From Nitrospinota bacterium (GTDB lineage: Bacteria; Tectomicrobia; Entotheonellia; J063), in contig RFHZ01000327.1 in NCBI GenBank assembly GCA_003696125.1, forward strand, positions 1 through 14,535: a stretch of DNA of 14,535 nt, given 5' to 3'. This document shows, piece after piece, positions 1 through 6,586 of this stretch (positions within the stretch are counted from its first letter, which is position 1; each line of letters begins with the position of its first letter). Made by a program: the position numbers and the translations under genes. Under the pieces are notes generated by a model that was not told the origin of the DNA, did not search any database, and saw nothing but the letters and a program-made list of their open reading frames with translations.

Positions 1-605
1 ATCCAGACCTGCGTCCCGAGGAATGGGATCTGGCAGCGCTCAAAGGACAATTCGAACGGGAATTCCTCCTGGCCGTTCCCCTAGAGGAACTGGATCTCAC
101 CCAGATTACCTTCGAGGAGCTGCGGGAGTTCTTGATCCGCTACCTGCACGATCAGTACCAGAAGAAGATCAAGGACTTTGGGGAGGAGACCTTTTCCACT
201 CTGGAACGGATCATCACGCTGCAGGTCCTCGACAACCAGTGGAAAGACCACCTCCTGGCCATGGATTACCTCAAGGAAGGGATCGGGCTGCGCGGGTATG
301 CCCAGAAAAATCCGCTCCATGAGTATAAACGGGAAGGATTTGAGATGTTTGCCGCCCTCATGGAGCGCTTTAAGCACGAAGTGGTTCGCTATCTCTTTAA
401 GGTGCAGCCGATGCGGGATGAGCAACTGCTTCAACGACCTCGCTCCCGTTCTCCCCGGTATATCGAGCATCGCGGAGGCCAGATGGCGGCAGATGGAGAG
501 GAACAGAAGAAAACCCCGGTCCGCCGGAGTGAACGCAAGATAGGGCGCAACGAACCCTGTCCCTGCGGCAGCGGGAAGAAATACAAGAAGTGCTGTGGGA
601 GATAA
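1..605 (+). CDS. secA: Protein translocase subunit SecA, C-terminal part (5' truncated by window edge)
   Basis: This is the last 200 codons of the SecA motor ATPase, which drives unfolded preproteins through the SecYEG channel. The reading frame begins at base 3 and ends with TAA at 603-605. The visible part is the helical scaffold/wing region, including the segment [19 protein letters not shown] and the following [22 protein letters not shown] typical of all SecA proteins (cited in pieces; roughly bases 228-350). A charged linker leads to a C-terminal SEC-C zinc-binding tail, [18 protein letters not shown], whose four cysteines (CxC...CC) bind zinc and help contact SecB or lipids. The ATPase domains lie outside the window. 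The gene is convergent with the methyltransferase gene, with only 21 bases between the stop codons and no convincing terminator hairpin there. The identification is firm. Confidence 0.97.
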   Translation, partial: PDLRPEEWDLAALKGQFEREFLLAVPLEELDLTQITFEELREFLIRYLHDQYQKKIKDFGEETFSTLERIITLQVLDNQWKDHLLAMDYLKEGIGLRGYAQKNPLHEYKREGFEMFAALMERFKHEVVRYLFKVQPMRDEQLLQRPRSRSPRYIEHRGGQMAADGEEQKKTPVRRSERKIGRNEPCPCGSGKKYKKCCGR

Positions 606-626
606 GGGGAAGGGTACCGTTTCGCC

Positions 627-1262
627 TCACTTGTTGTTGGCGGCAAAGATGACCTTCCAGGGATCGAGCTTACTCAAGCGGAAGACGTGATCGACCTGGA
701 GGTCGGCACGCGTTACCAGATCCTCCAGCGAGAGATCGGAGCGCCATCCCATGCGCTTGCAGAGCGGGGTGATCCATTCCTCGACCTTGGCCAGAACCGG
801 GTTGGTACTCTGAAAGTGGTTGATGATGATGATTCTCCCCTCTCTCTTGGTCACCCGCTTGATCTCGGCCAGAACGGCAACCGGATCGGGCACCACGGTT
901 ACGACATGGGCGGCAATGACGTAATCAAAGCTATCATCGGCAAAGGCGAGCCGGGAGGCATCCATCTCGAAGAGTGAGACATGGGAGAGGCGATATTTCT
1001 GGATCTTCTTGGCCGCTTCCTGCAGCATTTTGGAAGAGATATCGATGCCGACCACCTGGGCAAAACGAGGATAGACGGGCAGGGAGAGGCCGGTACCTAC
1101 TCCCACATCCAGAATCTTCTCACCAGGATGGATGGCGAGAGAACTGATCACATGCTTCTGCCGGGGGTAAAAGAATCGTTTGAACAAGAAATCATAGATG
1201 TTCGAATACCCGGCATAGATTTTTTTGATCTCGTCCAGTTCTAAGGTGCTGCTACTGCGCAT
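627..1262 (-). CDS. Class I SAM-dependent methyltransferase, PmtA-like (probable phospholipid N-methyltransferase)
   Basis: This is a 211-residue Rossmann-fold methyltransferase. Motif I is LDVGVGTG at residues 51-58 and binds S-adenosylmethionine. An acidic residue follows at GID (about 73), then MDA at 100-102, and AAHVVTVVPDPVAVLAEIKR at about 117-136. That last stretch and the following GRIIIINHF closely resemble bacterial phosphatidylethanolamine N-methyltransferases of the PmtA type, which turn PE into mono-, di- and trimethyl forms at the membrane. A quinone-biosynthesis or other small-molecule methyltransferase cannot be excluded. The start at 1262 is chosen because a strong GGAGGAGGAG lies just upstream. 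The open frame continues far 5' to 1784, but that part is low-complexity and runs over the divergent promoters. There is no transmembrane segment, so the protein is cytosolic or peripheral. Confidence 0.85.
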   Translation of the reverse strand: MRSSSTLELDEIKKIYAGYSNIYDFLFKRFFYPRQKHVISSLAIHPGEKILDVGVGTGLSLPVYPRFAQVVGIDISSKMLQEAAKKIQKYRLSHVSLFEMDASRLAFADDSFDYVIAAHVVTVVPDPVAVLAEIKRVTKREGRIIIINHFQSTNPVLAKVEEWITPLCKRMGWRSDLSLEDLVTRADLQVDHVFRLSKLDPWKVIFAANNK

Positions 1263-1373
1263 ATTACTTCTCCTCCTCCCCACCCTCAGGGTTTCCAACC
1301 GTTTTCTGCTCCCTCTACTTCCCAGGCATCCCGCTTCCACCGGCCTACACTCGATTGATCTAAAAAACACCTT

Positions 1374-1402
1374 TATATAGCATAATCTGATGCATTTTGC
1401 AA
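1374..1402 (-). promoter_or_regulatory. Predicted sigma-70 promoter of the methyltransferase gene
   Basis: Read on the minus strand, TTGCAA (1402-1397) is followed after 17 bases by TATATA (1379-1374). The -10 is preceded by TGC, giving an extended -10 (TGnTATATA). Transcription would start near 1367, leaving a leader of about 105 bases before the ATG at 1262. The -35 matches consensus at only four of six bases, so the assignment rests on the extended -10 and the spacing. Confidence 0.5.
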
Positions 1403-1458
1403 TCCTCCTGTTCGATCTCCTCGAGCGCGTAGGGGCGCAGCGACGATCACTAGGGGGC

Positions 1459-1503
1459 CCAGGTGAAGGAGAGAGGCAAAACCTCATCCGCCTTCTCGCC
1501 TGG
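1459..1503. repeat. Imperfect inverted repeat / possible structured RNA in the intergenic region
   Basis: Three nested pairs of arms are visible: CCAGG (1459-1463) with CCTGG (1499-1503), GAAGG (1465-1469) with CCTTC (1491-1495), and GAGG (1473-1476) with CCTC (1482-1485) around a CAAAA loop. Together they make a 14-bp interrupted stem with small asymmetric internal loops. The element lies about 90 bases upstream of the predicted hflK promoter. It has no U-tract, so it is unlikely to be an intrinsic terminator. It could be a protein-binding site, a small RNA or a dispersed repeat unit. Its function is unknown. Confidence 0.4.
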
Positions 1504-1592
1504 TCGGAGAACGCAGGGGAAAGGGGTCCTGGGATGGTGAGAGCGGGCTCAGCGGCCAGGCAGGAAAAGGGGGCTGGCGCAGGGGGGAGAGG

Positions 1593-1621
1593 TTGACGCC
1601 AGGAGAGAAATCTGCTATGGT
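1593..1621 (+). promoter_or_regulatory. Predicted sigma-70 promoter of hflKC
   Basis: TTGACG (1593-1598) and TATGGT (1616-1621) are separated by 17 bases. The match to consensus is five of six at -35 and four of six at -10. Transcription would start near 1628, about 60 bases before the hflK ATG. No competing plus-strand promoter of similar quality was seen in this intergenic region. Confidence 0.6.
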
Positions 1622-1689
1622 TTGGGAAACGATGGGAGAGAAGAGAGGATAGATAGCCTGAGAGTGTGGGAGGGTAGAGGAGAACATGG

Positions 1690-2745
1690 ATGGCATGGGA
1701 CGATTTTGACCAGAGGCGTAAGGGGCCGGACGATCGCTTTGACGGGGGACCGCAGTTTAATTTGCCCCAGCTTAAGCTTCCCAACGTGCAGATGGGGGGA
1801 CCTGTAATCTATGTGATCATCGCTGCGCTGGTGCTGATCTGGCTGGGTACCGGGATCTATACGGTCGGCCCCCGTGAACAGGGAGTGGTACTGCGGTTTG
1901 GTCGTTATGTCCGGACCACGACACCCGGCCTGCATTACCATCTTCCCTACCCGATCGAGACGGTCTTCACTCCGGAGGTTACCGAAGTGCGAAGGGTAGA
2001 GATCGGATTCCGTACCATCGATCCTGGTCCTCCTGCCCGCTATACCAATGTCCCTTCAGAATCCCTGATGCTCACCGGTGACGAAAACATCGTGGATCTG
2101 GACATGATCGTCCAGTACGTCATCCGGGATGCCAGGAAGTTCCTCTTTAACGTGAAAGACCTGCCCCGTACCATCAAGAATGCCTCTGAAGCGGCCCTGC
2201 GAGAGGTTATCGGGAGACGCAATATCGATGAGGCGCTGACTACCGGCAAGATCCCCATCCAGGAGGATACCAAGGCCTTGCTCCAGCAGATCCTGGACGA
2301 GTATGACGCTGGTGTGCAGGTGGTGGCGGTGCAGCTCCAGGATGTGCAACCCCCGGCACAGGTGCTGGATGCCTTCAAGGACGTGGCCAGTGCCCGGGAA
2401 GACAAGGAACGAATGATTCGCGAGGCAGAAGGGTATAAGAATGCCATCTTACCCGAAACGCGGGGAAAGGTAGAAAAGATCCTCCGCGAGGCCGAGGCCT
2501 ACCGGGCAGAAAAGGTGAAGAGAGCCATGGGTGATGCTCAGCGATTCCTGCAGGTGCTACGCGAGTACAAGAAAGCCCCGGATATCACGCAAAAACGTCT
2601 CTATATCGAAACCATGGAGGAGATCCTGCCAGGAATGGAAAAATTCATCCTGGATAGCGGAGGGAAGAATAGCGTGCTTCCCCTGCTCCCCCTGGGACCG
2701 CAAGGGGTGAACATCCCCGCATCCTCACAAGAGAAGCGCCAATAA
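1690..2745 (+). CDS. hflK: HflK, SPFH/Band 7 membrane protein (FtsH protease modulator subunit)
   Basis: This 351-residue protein has a short cytoplasmic N-terminus beginning MAWDDFDQRR, much like the MAW start of known HflK. A single membrane segment follows at about residues 39-57, then an SPFH/Band 7 domain from about 58 (YTVGPREQGVVLRFGRYVR) to about 245. A charged coiled-coil-like C-terminal region (EAEGYKNAILPETRGKVEKI and on) completes it. In the known system HflK and HflC alternate in a large cage on the periplasmic side of the inner membrane and restrain the FtsH protease. The ATG at 1690 has AGAGGAG eight bases upstream, and a nearby ATG at 1686 is out of frame. hflC follows after 32 bases, so the two are almost certainly co-transcribed. 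Lon or FtsH genes are not in the window. Confidence 0.95.
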   Translation: MAWDDFDQRRKGPDDRFDGGPQFNLPQLKLPNVQMGGPVIYVIIAALVLIWLGTGIYTVGPREQGVVLRFGRYVRTTTPGLHYHLPYPIETVFTPEVTEVRRVEIGFRTIDPGPPARYTNVPSESLMLTGDENIVDLDMIVQYVIRDARKFLFNVKDLPRTIKNASEAALREVIGRRNIDEALTTGKIPIQEDTKALLQQILDEYDAGVQVVAVQLQDVQPPAQVLDAFKDVASAREDKERMIREAEGYKNAILPETRGKVEKILREAEAYRAEKVKRAMGDAQRFLQVLREYKKAPDITQKRLYIETMEEILPGMEKFILDSGGKNSVLPLLPLGPQGVNIPASSQEKRQ

Positions 2746-2777
2746 CCTTATTGCCCTGGCATGGAGGAGAGATACTC

Positions 2778-3683
2778 ATGGCAAGACAACCTCTGTTCAT
2801 CGGGATCAGCATCGCGATCCTGGTCATCCTCTTCTTCCTCAAGATCTCGGCCTATACCGTTTCCGAAACCGAACAGGTCGTTGTTACCCAATTAGGAAAG
2901 CCGGTACGCATCGTAGGAGGGAGAGAGAAGATCGCCCCCAAGGATACCTCTATCCCCTGGTCCCCTTCCCCTGGCCTCTACTTCCGGATCCCCTTCCTCC
3001 AGCAGCTCCACTACTTTGATGATCGCGTCCTCGATTACGATTCGGCTCCGGCCCCGATCATCACCAAGGACAAGAAGACGCTGGAAATGGACAACTACGC
3101 CAAGTGGCGTATCGTCGATCCCCTGGTCTTTCTGATGTCGGTTCAGAATGAGCAGAACGCCCAGGCACGTCTCGATGATATCATCTATTCCAAGCTGCGG
3201 GAACAACTCGGATTGCACACGCTGACCGAGATCGTGGCCAAGGCGCGGGGAAAGCTGATGGGGGAGGTGACCAAGACTAGCAATGCCGTTGCCCAGCAGT
3301 ACGGCATCGAGATCATCGATGTGCGCATCAAACGGGCTGACCTTCCCCCGGAAAATGCCAAAGCGGTCTTTGGGCGGATGCGAGCCGAACGGGAGAGAGA
3401 GGCCAGGCGGTACCGGTCCGAGGGGAAGGAAGAGGCGTTGAAGATCCGGGCAGAGACGGATAAGCTACGCAGCATCCTGCTGGCCGAGGCCTACGAAAAG
3501 GAGCAGACGATTCGAGGGGAAGGGGATGCGGAAGCGACGCGTATTTATGCGGAAGCCTATCAGCAGGACCCCCAATTCTTCGTCTTTCTCCGCACCCTGG
3601 AGGCGTATAAGAAATCGTTGCGGGGGAAGACCACCCTCTTGCTCCCCCCCCAGAGCGAGTTTTTGCAGTTCTTGACCCGCTAG
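2778..3683 (+). CDS. hflC: HflC, SPFH/Band 7 membrane protein (FtsH protease modulator subunit)
   Basis: HflC is the partner of HflK and is 301 residues long here. A membrane segment lies at about residues 6-22 (LFIGISIAILVILFFLKI). It is followed by the Band 7 domain starting YTVSETEQVVVTQLGKPVR and containing the typical DNYAKWRI and LREQLGLHTLTEI segments. A heptad-like charged helix (MRAEREREARRYRSEGKEEA) and a C-terminal LLPPQSEFLQFL tail follow. The start at 2778 is preferred over an in-frame start at 2751 because GGAGGAGAG sits at 2763-2771, ideally placed for 2778, and because the protein then begins with MARQPLF directly before the membrane helix. It forms an operon with hflK. Confidence 0.95.
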   Translation: MARQPLFIGISIAILVILFFLKISAYTVSETEQVVVTQLGKPVRIVGGREKIAPKDTSIPWSPSPGLYFRIPFLQQLHYFDDRVLDYDSAPAPIITKDKKTLEMDNYAKWRIVDPLVFLMSVQNEQNAQARLDDIIYSKLREQLGLHTLTEIVAKARGKLMGEVTKTSNAVAQQYGIEIIDVRIKRADLPPENAKAVFGRMRAEREREARRYRSEGKEEALKIRAETDKLRSILLAEAYEKEQTIRGEGDAEATRIYAEAYQQDPQFFVFLRTLEAYKKSLRGKTTLLLPPQSEFLQFLTR

Positions 3684-3712
3684 CCGGCTCCGGGCAGGGA
3701 GAGGACCAGGGA

Positions 3713-3907
3713 TTAGCTTTCTTGCTTTTCGCTCTTTTCTTCTGCGGATGGCGTTACATCGATCTCTTTGGCCTCACGCATCGCCTTCTTGAAGTTTCGG
3801 ATCCCCTGCCCTAAGCCGGCCCCGATTTCGGGGAGTTTTCCTGCCCCGAAGATGACCATGATGATCAGCAGGATGACCAGGAGTTCCGGAAGCCCCAAAC
3901 CAAACAT
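3713..3907 (-). CDS. tatA: TatA/TatE-family twin-arginine translocase subunit
   Basis: This is a 64-residue protein. It has an N-terminal membrane helix (about residues 5-20), then the hinge [20 protein letters not shown], an amphipathic helix (KKAMREAKE) and a short acidic/Ser-rich tail. TatA polymerises to form the transport conduit for folded proteins carrying twin-arginine signals. [10 protein letters not shown] is diagnostic of TatA/E rather than TatB. The start at 3907 is chosen over 3946 because AAAGGAGG lies five bases upstream of this ATG. The gene appears monocistronic: it has its own promoter, and tatB and tatC are not nearby, so they must lie elsewhere. It is convergent with hflC (29 bases apart). 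Confidence 0.95.
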   Translation of the reverse strand: MFGLGLPELLVILLIIMVIFGAGKLPEIGAGLGQGIRNFKKAMREAKEIDVTPSAEEKSEKQES

Positions 3908-3981
3908 CGTCGCCTCCTTTATACTGGAATGAGGGATATGCGTCATTTGCCATAAAGCCGTTTCTTCCCAGGATACATCTC

Positions 3982-4011
3982 ACTATACCCTATTCCCGGG
4001 CGCAAAGTCAA
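3982..4011 (-). promoter_or_regulatory. Predicted sigma-70 promoter of tatA
   Basis: On the minus strand TTGACT (4011-4006) is followed after 18 bases by TATAGT (3987-3982), each matching five of six consensus positions. The start site would fall near 3975, leaving a leader of about 70 bases before the ATG at 3907. This argues that tatA is transcribed independently of the upstream ATP-grasp gene. Confidence 0.65.
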
Positions 4012-4041
4012 ACGAATTCTCAGGAGAAGGCTGGGAAACCC

Positions 4042-5331
4042 TTAAGCCGGGGTGGGGAGGGGAGGACTCTCCGAGAGGGGGGGAGCAGAGGGAGGCAGGG
4101 GGTCAATGGTAAAGGTCAATCGTTGATGAGCCGCCCGCAACGCAGTCTCCACCTCCTCAGGGGTATCTCCACGGGCGAAGATGAATCCCAGGTACCTCGA
4201 TCCCTCAGGAGGGGGAATGACCACCTGTCCAGGTGGTATGGTCAACCTGATCTCTTCAATACCCGGCACGTGCTCTGCATCGCTCTGGCCATGGATCTCC
4301 CGTAAAATACCTGCCTGCGGAATCGGAATCATCATGACACCGGCCGCCCGCTCCTCTCGTCTGATTCCAGTGATGTCAAACCCCATCGCCTGTCGAAGGA
4401 TCACCTCCTCCAGGGAAATGCCATCAGTAAAACGCAGGGTACGGGAACAGAGCCCTCCGATGGAGCGGGGAGCAATTTCCAGCACCCAGGGACCGTTATC
4501 GTTGACCCGCAGTTCAGCGTGGATGGGGCCTTCCCTGAGTCCAAGGGCGGTGATGGCCTGCTGGGTACAGCTCTGTATCGCTTCCTGGAGGGCTGGAGGG
4601 AAGCGGGAAGGGGTCACGTAGATCGTCTCTTCAAAAAAGGGGCCTTCCAGAGGATCGGGTTTGTCAAACAGGGCCAGGACCCGGAGCTGGCCGTGGGAGA
4701 GGAGGCCTTCCAGGGCCACCTCCTGGCCGGGAATGAAGTCTTCGACCAGGATCTGAGTGGCAAATCTCCTTTCCGCGCCGGCAGGCTCTGGTTGCTGCAG
4801 GAGGTGGACGACACGGTGGAAGGCGGCAACAAATTGGGCCGGGGTATCGGCCCGAATGACACCCCGGCTGGCCGAGAGGGCCAGCGGTTTTACCACACAG
4901 GGAAAGGGGATCCCCTCCGCAACGGCCTGCGGGTCGGTATGGATGGAAAGGCACGTGAACCGAGGAGAGGGGAGTCCTGCCTCTGCCAGGACTTTCCGCA
5001 TCTGGTACTTGTTACGGGCAGCCAGAACCGCTTCTACCGGGTTGTGGACCAGGCCCAAGGCTTTTGCGGCCATGGCGGCCAGGATTACCCCGTCATCATC
5101 GGCAGCAACGATGGCCTGCAGCGGATGGGTTTGGGCAAAGGCAACAATCTGTCGCGTGGCCTCCTCCGGCTCCAGGAAGTTGAGGGTCAGATGGGCAGCC
5201 GGATTGGCTGCGGCCAGGATCTGGGGTTGCTCAGATCCGATGGTTACCGGGAGATCGAGCCGCTGTGCCGCCTCGATAAAGGCGCGGGCTTTGTACGTGG
5301 TGGTGGTCATCAAGAGGAGGAGTCGAGACAT
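4042..5331 (-). CDS. ATP-grasp domain protein (probable carboxylate-amine ligase, substrate unknown)
   Basis: This 429-residue protein belongs to the ATP-grasp superfamily, whose members activate a carboxylate as an acyl-phosphate and join it to an amine or thiol. A Rossmann-like preATP-grasp domain (MSRLLLLMTTTTYKARAFIEA) starts the chain. The ATP-binding lysine is in CVVKP (K148), followed by the flexible loop SASRGV (153-158) and the hinge ILVEDFIPGQEVALEG (194-209). Metal-binding residues are in HAELRV (E273) and VLEIAPRSIGGLCSR (E285). A C-terminal lid-like domain ends in a Pro/Ser-rich tail. It resembles L-amino-acid ligase or carbamoyl-phosphate-synthase-like enzymes, but the substrate cannot be read from sequence. 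The start at 5331 has AAGGAG upstream at a good distance; the in-frame ATG at 5349 does not. It is divergent from the signalling operon and shares its control region. Confidence 0.85.
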   Translation of the reverse strand: MSRLLLLMTTTTYKARAFIEAAQRLDLPVTIGSEQPQILAAANPAAHLTLNFLEPEEATRQIVAFAQTHPLQAIVAADDDGVILAAMAAKALGLVHNPVEAVLAARNKYQMRKVLAEAGLPSPRFTCLSIHTDPQAVAEGIPFPCVVKPLALSASRGVIRADTPAQFVAAFHRVVHLLQQPEPAGAERRFATQILVEDFIPGQEVALEGLLSHGQLRVLALFDKPDPLEGPFFEETIYVTPSRFPPALQEAIQSCTQQAITALGLREGPIHAELRVNDNGPWVLEIAPRSIGGLCSRTLRFTDGISLEEVILRQAMGFDITGIRREERAAGVMMIPIPQAGILREIHGQSDAEHVPGIEEIRLTIPPGQVVIPPPEGSRYLGFIFARGDTPEEVETALRAAHQRLTFTIDPLPPSAPPLSESPPLPTPA

Positions 5332-5358
5332 GGAGGGACACTCCTTCATTATTTGCTT

Positions 5359-5375
5359 ATCCAGATGATCTGGAT
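5359..5375. promoter_or_regulatory. Perfect 17-bp palindrome in the leader of the ATP-grasp gene
   Basis: ATCCAGAT, a single central G, and ATCTGGAT form perfect 8-bp arms. The element lies 28 bases upstream of the ATP-grasp start codon at 5331 and downstream of its predicted promoter. The size and symmetry suit a dimeric repressor site. As RNA it would be only a short hairpin. The binding protein is unknown. Confidence 0.45.
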
Positions 5376-5449
5376 GGTCGATAAGATAGTTGTTGGATCA
5401 GGGTTCAGCGCCAAACGGAGAAAAGACCAGAACCGCCCTTGCCTTCTCT

Positions 5450-5479
5450 ATGGTAGGTGCTGTGCTGATAGAAAGTCAA
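5450..5479 (-). promoter_or_regulatory. Predicted sigma-70 promoter of the ATP-grasp gene
   Basis: On the minus strand TTGACT (5479-5474) is followed after 18 bases by TACCAT (5455-5450). The -35 matches at five positions and the -10 at four. The -35 lies inside the left arm of the shared inverted repeat at 5475-5502. Transcription would begin near 5443, giving a leader of about 110 bases that contains the 17-bp palindrome. Confidence 0.45.
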
Positions 5480-5502
5480 GAGGGATAGAAATAGCTCTTG
5501 AC
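5467..5502. promoter_or_regulatory. Compound operator-like element between divergent promoters
   Basis: A perfect 8-bp inverted repeat, GTCAAGAG (5475-5482) and CTCTTGAC (5495-5502), is separated by 12 bases. It is interleaved with an 8-bp direct repeat GATAGAAA at 5467-5474 and 5484-5491, a 17-bp period. The inverted-repeat arms carry the -35 elements of both divergent promoters. A regulator binding here could control both at once. The divergently encoded HTH-REC-PilZ protein is the obvious candidate, which is an inference. Confidence 0.5.
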
Positions 5503-5527
5503 AGGAGGAGAAAAAAACTTTCATAAT
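5498..5527 (+). promoter_or_regulatory. Predicted main promoter (P1) of the signalling operon
   Basis: TTGACA (5498-5503) is a perfect -35, followed after 18 bases by CATAAT (5522-5527), which matches the -10 at five of six positions. The start site would be near 5534, leaving a leader of about 85 bases. The -35 overlaps the right arm of the shared inverted repeat. It is among the best sigma-70 matches in the window. Confidence 0.7.
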
Positions 5528-5531
5528 ATTG

Positions 5532-5560
5532 TTGAGATTCTCTATATTTTCTATTATTTT
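5532..5560 (+). promoter_or_regulatory. Possible second promoter (P2) of the signalling operon
   Basis: TTGAGA (5532-5537) and TATTTT (5555-5560) are 17 bases apart within a markedly AT-rich patch (about 5520-5572). A small inverted repeat TTCTA (5549-5553) / TAGAA (5561-5565) flanks the -10. The site could be a tandem promoter, or the patch could simply aid melting or protein binding at P1. Confidence 0.3.
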
Positions 5561-5618
5561 TAGAATTTAGACGAGCACGGAGACAGGGGGCCGAGGGTGG
5601 GAAGAGGGAGAGCGCAAG

Positions 5619-6566
5619 GTGAGAGTAAAAAGGAGAGATCTAACCACAGGAGAGATTGCCCGCTACTGCCAGGTCACGCATTTCACCGTTACCAACTGGA
5701 TCAATGCCGGAAAGCTACGCGCCTATCGTACGCCCGGCGGTCATCACCGTGTACGGCCAGAAGACTTCATCGATTTCCTGATCACTTACCGCCTGCCTAT
5801 ACCCGAAGAATTTGCCTTACATAGCATCCCACGCATTCTGGTCGTCGATGATGATGCCGAGGTGGCTGCCGCGCTCTCGCAAGCGCTACGACAGGCCGGC
5901 TACCAGGTGGAGACGGCTGCCGACGGCTATGAAGCCGGACTCAAGATGGCCACGTTTAAACCTGACCTGCTGGTGCTCGACCTCATCATGCCCCGGATCA
6001 ACGGGTTTGAACTCTGCACCCGGGTAAAAGAAGACCCGGCCACGCAACATGTAAAGATCATCGCGATGACCGGGTATGTAGAGGAGAATAATGTGGATAA
6101 GGCCTTGGCCTCCGGTGCTGATGCCTGCTTAACCAAACCGTTCCGTCCAGAGCAACTCCTTCACGAGATTCACCGTTTTTTCCCCCCTGAACCGCATGTC
6201 TATGGCAAAAGCCAGGGCCTGGAACGGCGTAAGGTGCGCCGGGCCTCTCTCTCCCTCCCGGTCCACTATGCTGTCCATGCCCCGCAGCAGAAAGGGGAAG
6301 ACCAGATCACAGGAGAAGGCCGGACCATGAATATCGGCTATGGGGGGTTAATGCTGGAGACCGATACCCTGCTCCTCCCCTCTCACCTCTTAACCATGGA
6401 TATCTACTTCCCGCATCGAACAGAACCGGTCTCCATAGAAGGGGAAGTGCGCTGGATGCAGCAGGGGGCAGAGGCAAAACACCTGGTAGGAATCCGGTTC
6501 CTTTCCATTTCAGAACGGGCCAGGGCGGTCCTGGCCCAGGAGCTTTCCCAGGCTGAGCAGCGGTAG
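5619..6566 (+). CDS. Response regulator with HTH (excisionase/MerR-like), receiver and PilZ domains
   Basis: This 315-residue cytosolic protein has three parts. Residues 8-60 are an excisionase/BldC-like winged HTH (LTTGEIARYCQVTHFTVTNW, then LRAYRTPGGHHR). Residues 71-190 are a complete receiver: acidic pocket D77-D79, phosphoacceptor D121 in LVLDLIMP, T151 and K173 (LTKPF). Residues 200-305 are a PilZ domain with RRKVRR (RxxxR, R204/R208) and NIGYGG at 238-243. NIGYGG matches the (D/N)xSxxG c-di-GMP motif except that Gly replaces Ser. The start is GTG at 5619, with GGGAGAG upstream and no better in-frame start. It is the first gene of a four-gene operon; the next starts 20 bases downstream. 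It probably binds DNA under joint control of phosphorylation and a cyclic dinucleotide, and may act on the repeats upstream of its own gene. Direct c-di-GMP binding is not proven. Confidence 0.88.
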   Translation: MRVKRRDLTTGEIARYCQVTHFTVTNWINAGKLRAYRTPGGHHRVRPEDFIDFLITYRLPIPEEFALHSIPRILVVDDDAEVAAALSQALRQAGYQVETAADGYEAGLKMATFKPDLLVLDLIMPRINGFELCTRVKEDPATQHVKIIAMTGYVEENNVDKALASGADACLTKPFRPEQLLHEIHRFFPPEPHVYGKSQGLERRKVRRASLSLPVHYAVHAPQQKGEDQITGEGRTMNIGYGGLMLETDTLLLPSHLLTMDIYFPHRTEPVSIEGEVRWMQQGAEAKHLVGIRFLSISERARAVLAQELSQAEQR

Positions 6567-6586
6567 CCTGCAGAGAGGAGAAAAGG

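Larger units (their letters stand above)
1263..1689. other. Gene-free divergent intergenic region (427 bp)
   Basis: This stretch separates the start codons of the methyltransferase gene (minus) and hflK (plus). It holds one predicted promoter in each direction and an imperfect inverted repeat at 1459-1503. A short AT-rich patch around 1362-1398 stands out from an otherwise GC- and purine-rich sequence. Open frames cross the region but lack ribosome binding sites and look like low-complexity translation. No tRNA, small protein or recognised riboswitch was found. Confidence 0.6.

Noticed and set aside
606-626. Bidirectional terminator between secA and the methyltransferase gene
   Set aside because: The 21-base gap contains no stable inverted repeat or T-run.
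1263-1784. 5' extension of the methyltransferase frame to 1784
   Set aside because: The extension is low-complexity, crosses both divergent promoters and overlaps the start of hflK. The ATG at 1262 has a strong ribosome site and gives a normal-length enzyme.
4029-4048. GGCT-GGG / CCC-AGCC hairpin at the end of the ATP-grasp gene as a terminator
   Set aside because: The stem is short and bulged, overlaps the stop codon and has no U-tract.
4519-5526. 335-codon plus-strand frame opposite the ATP-grasp gene
   Set aside because: It is a shadow of a gene with intact catalytic motifs, has no ribosome site, and would run across the divergent promoter region.
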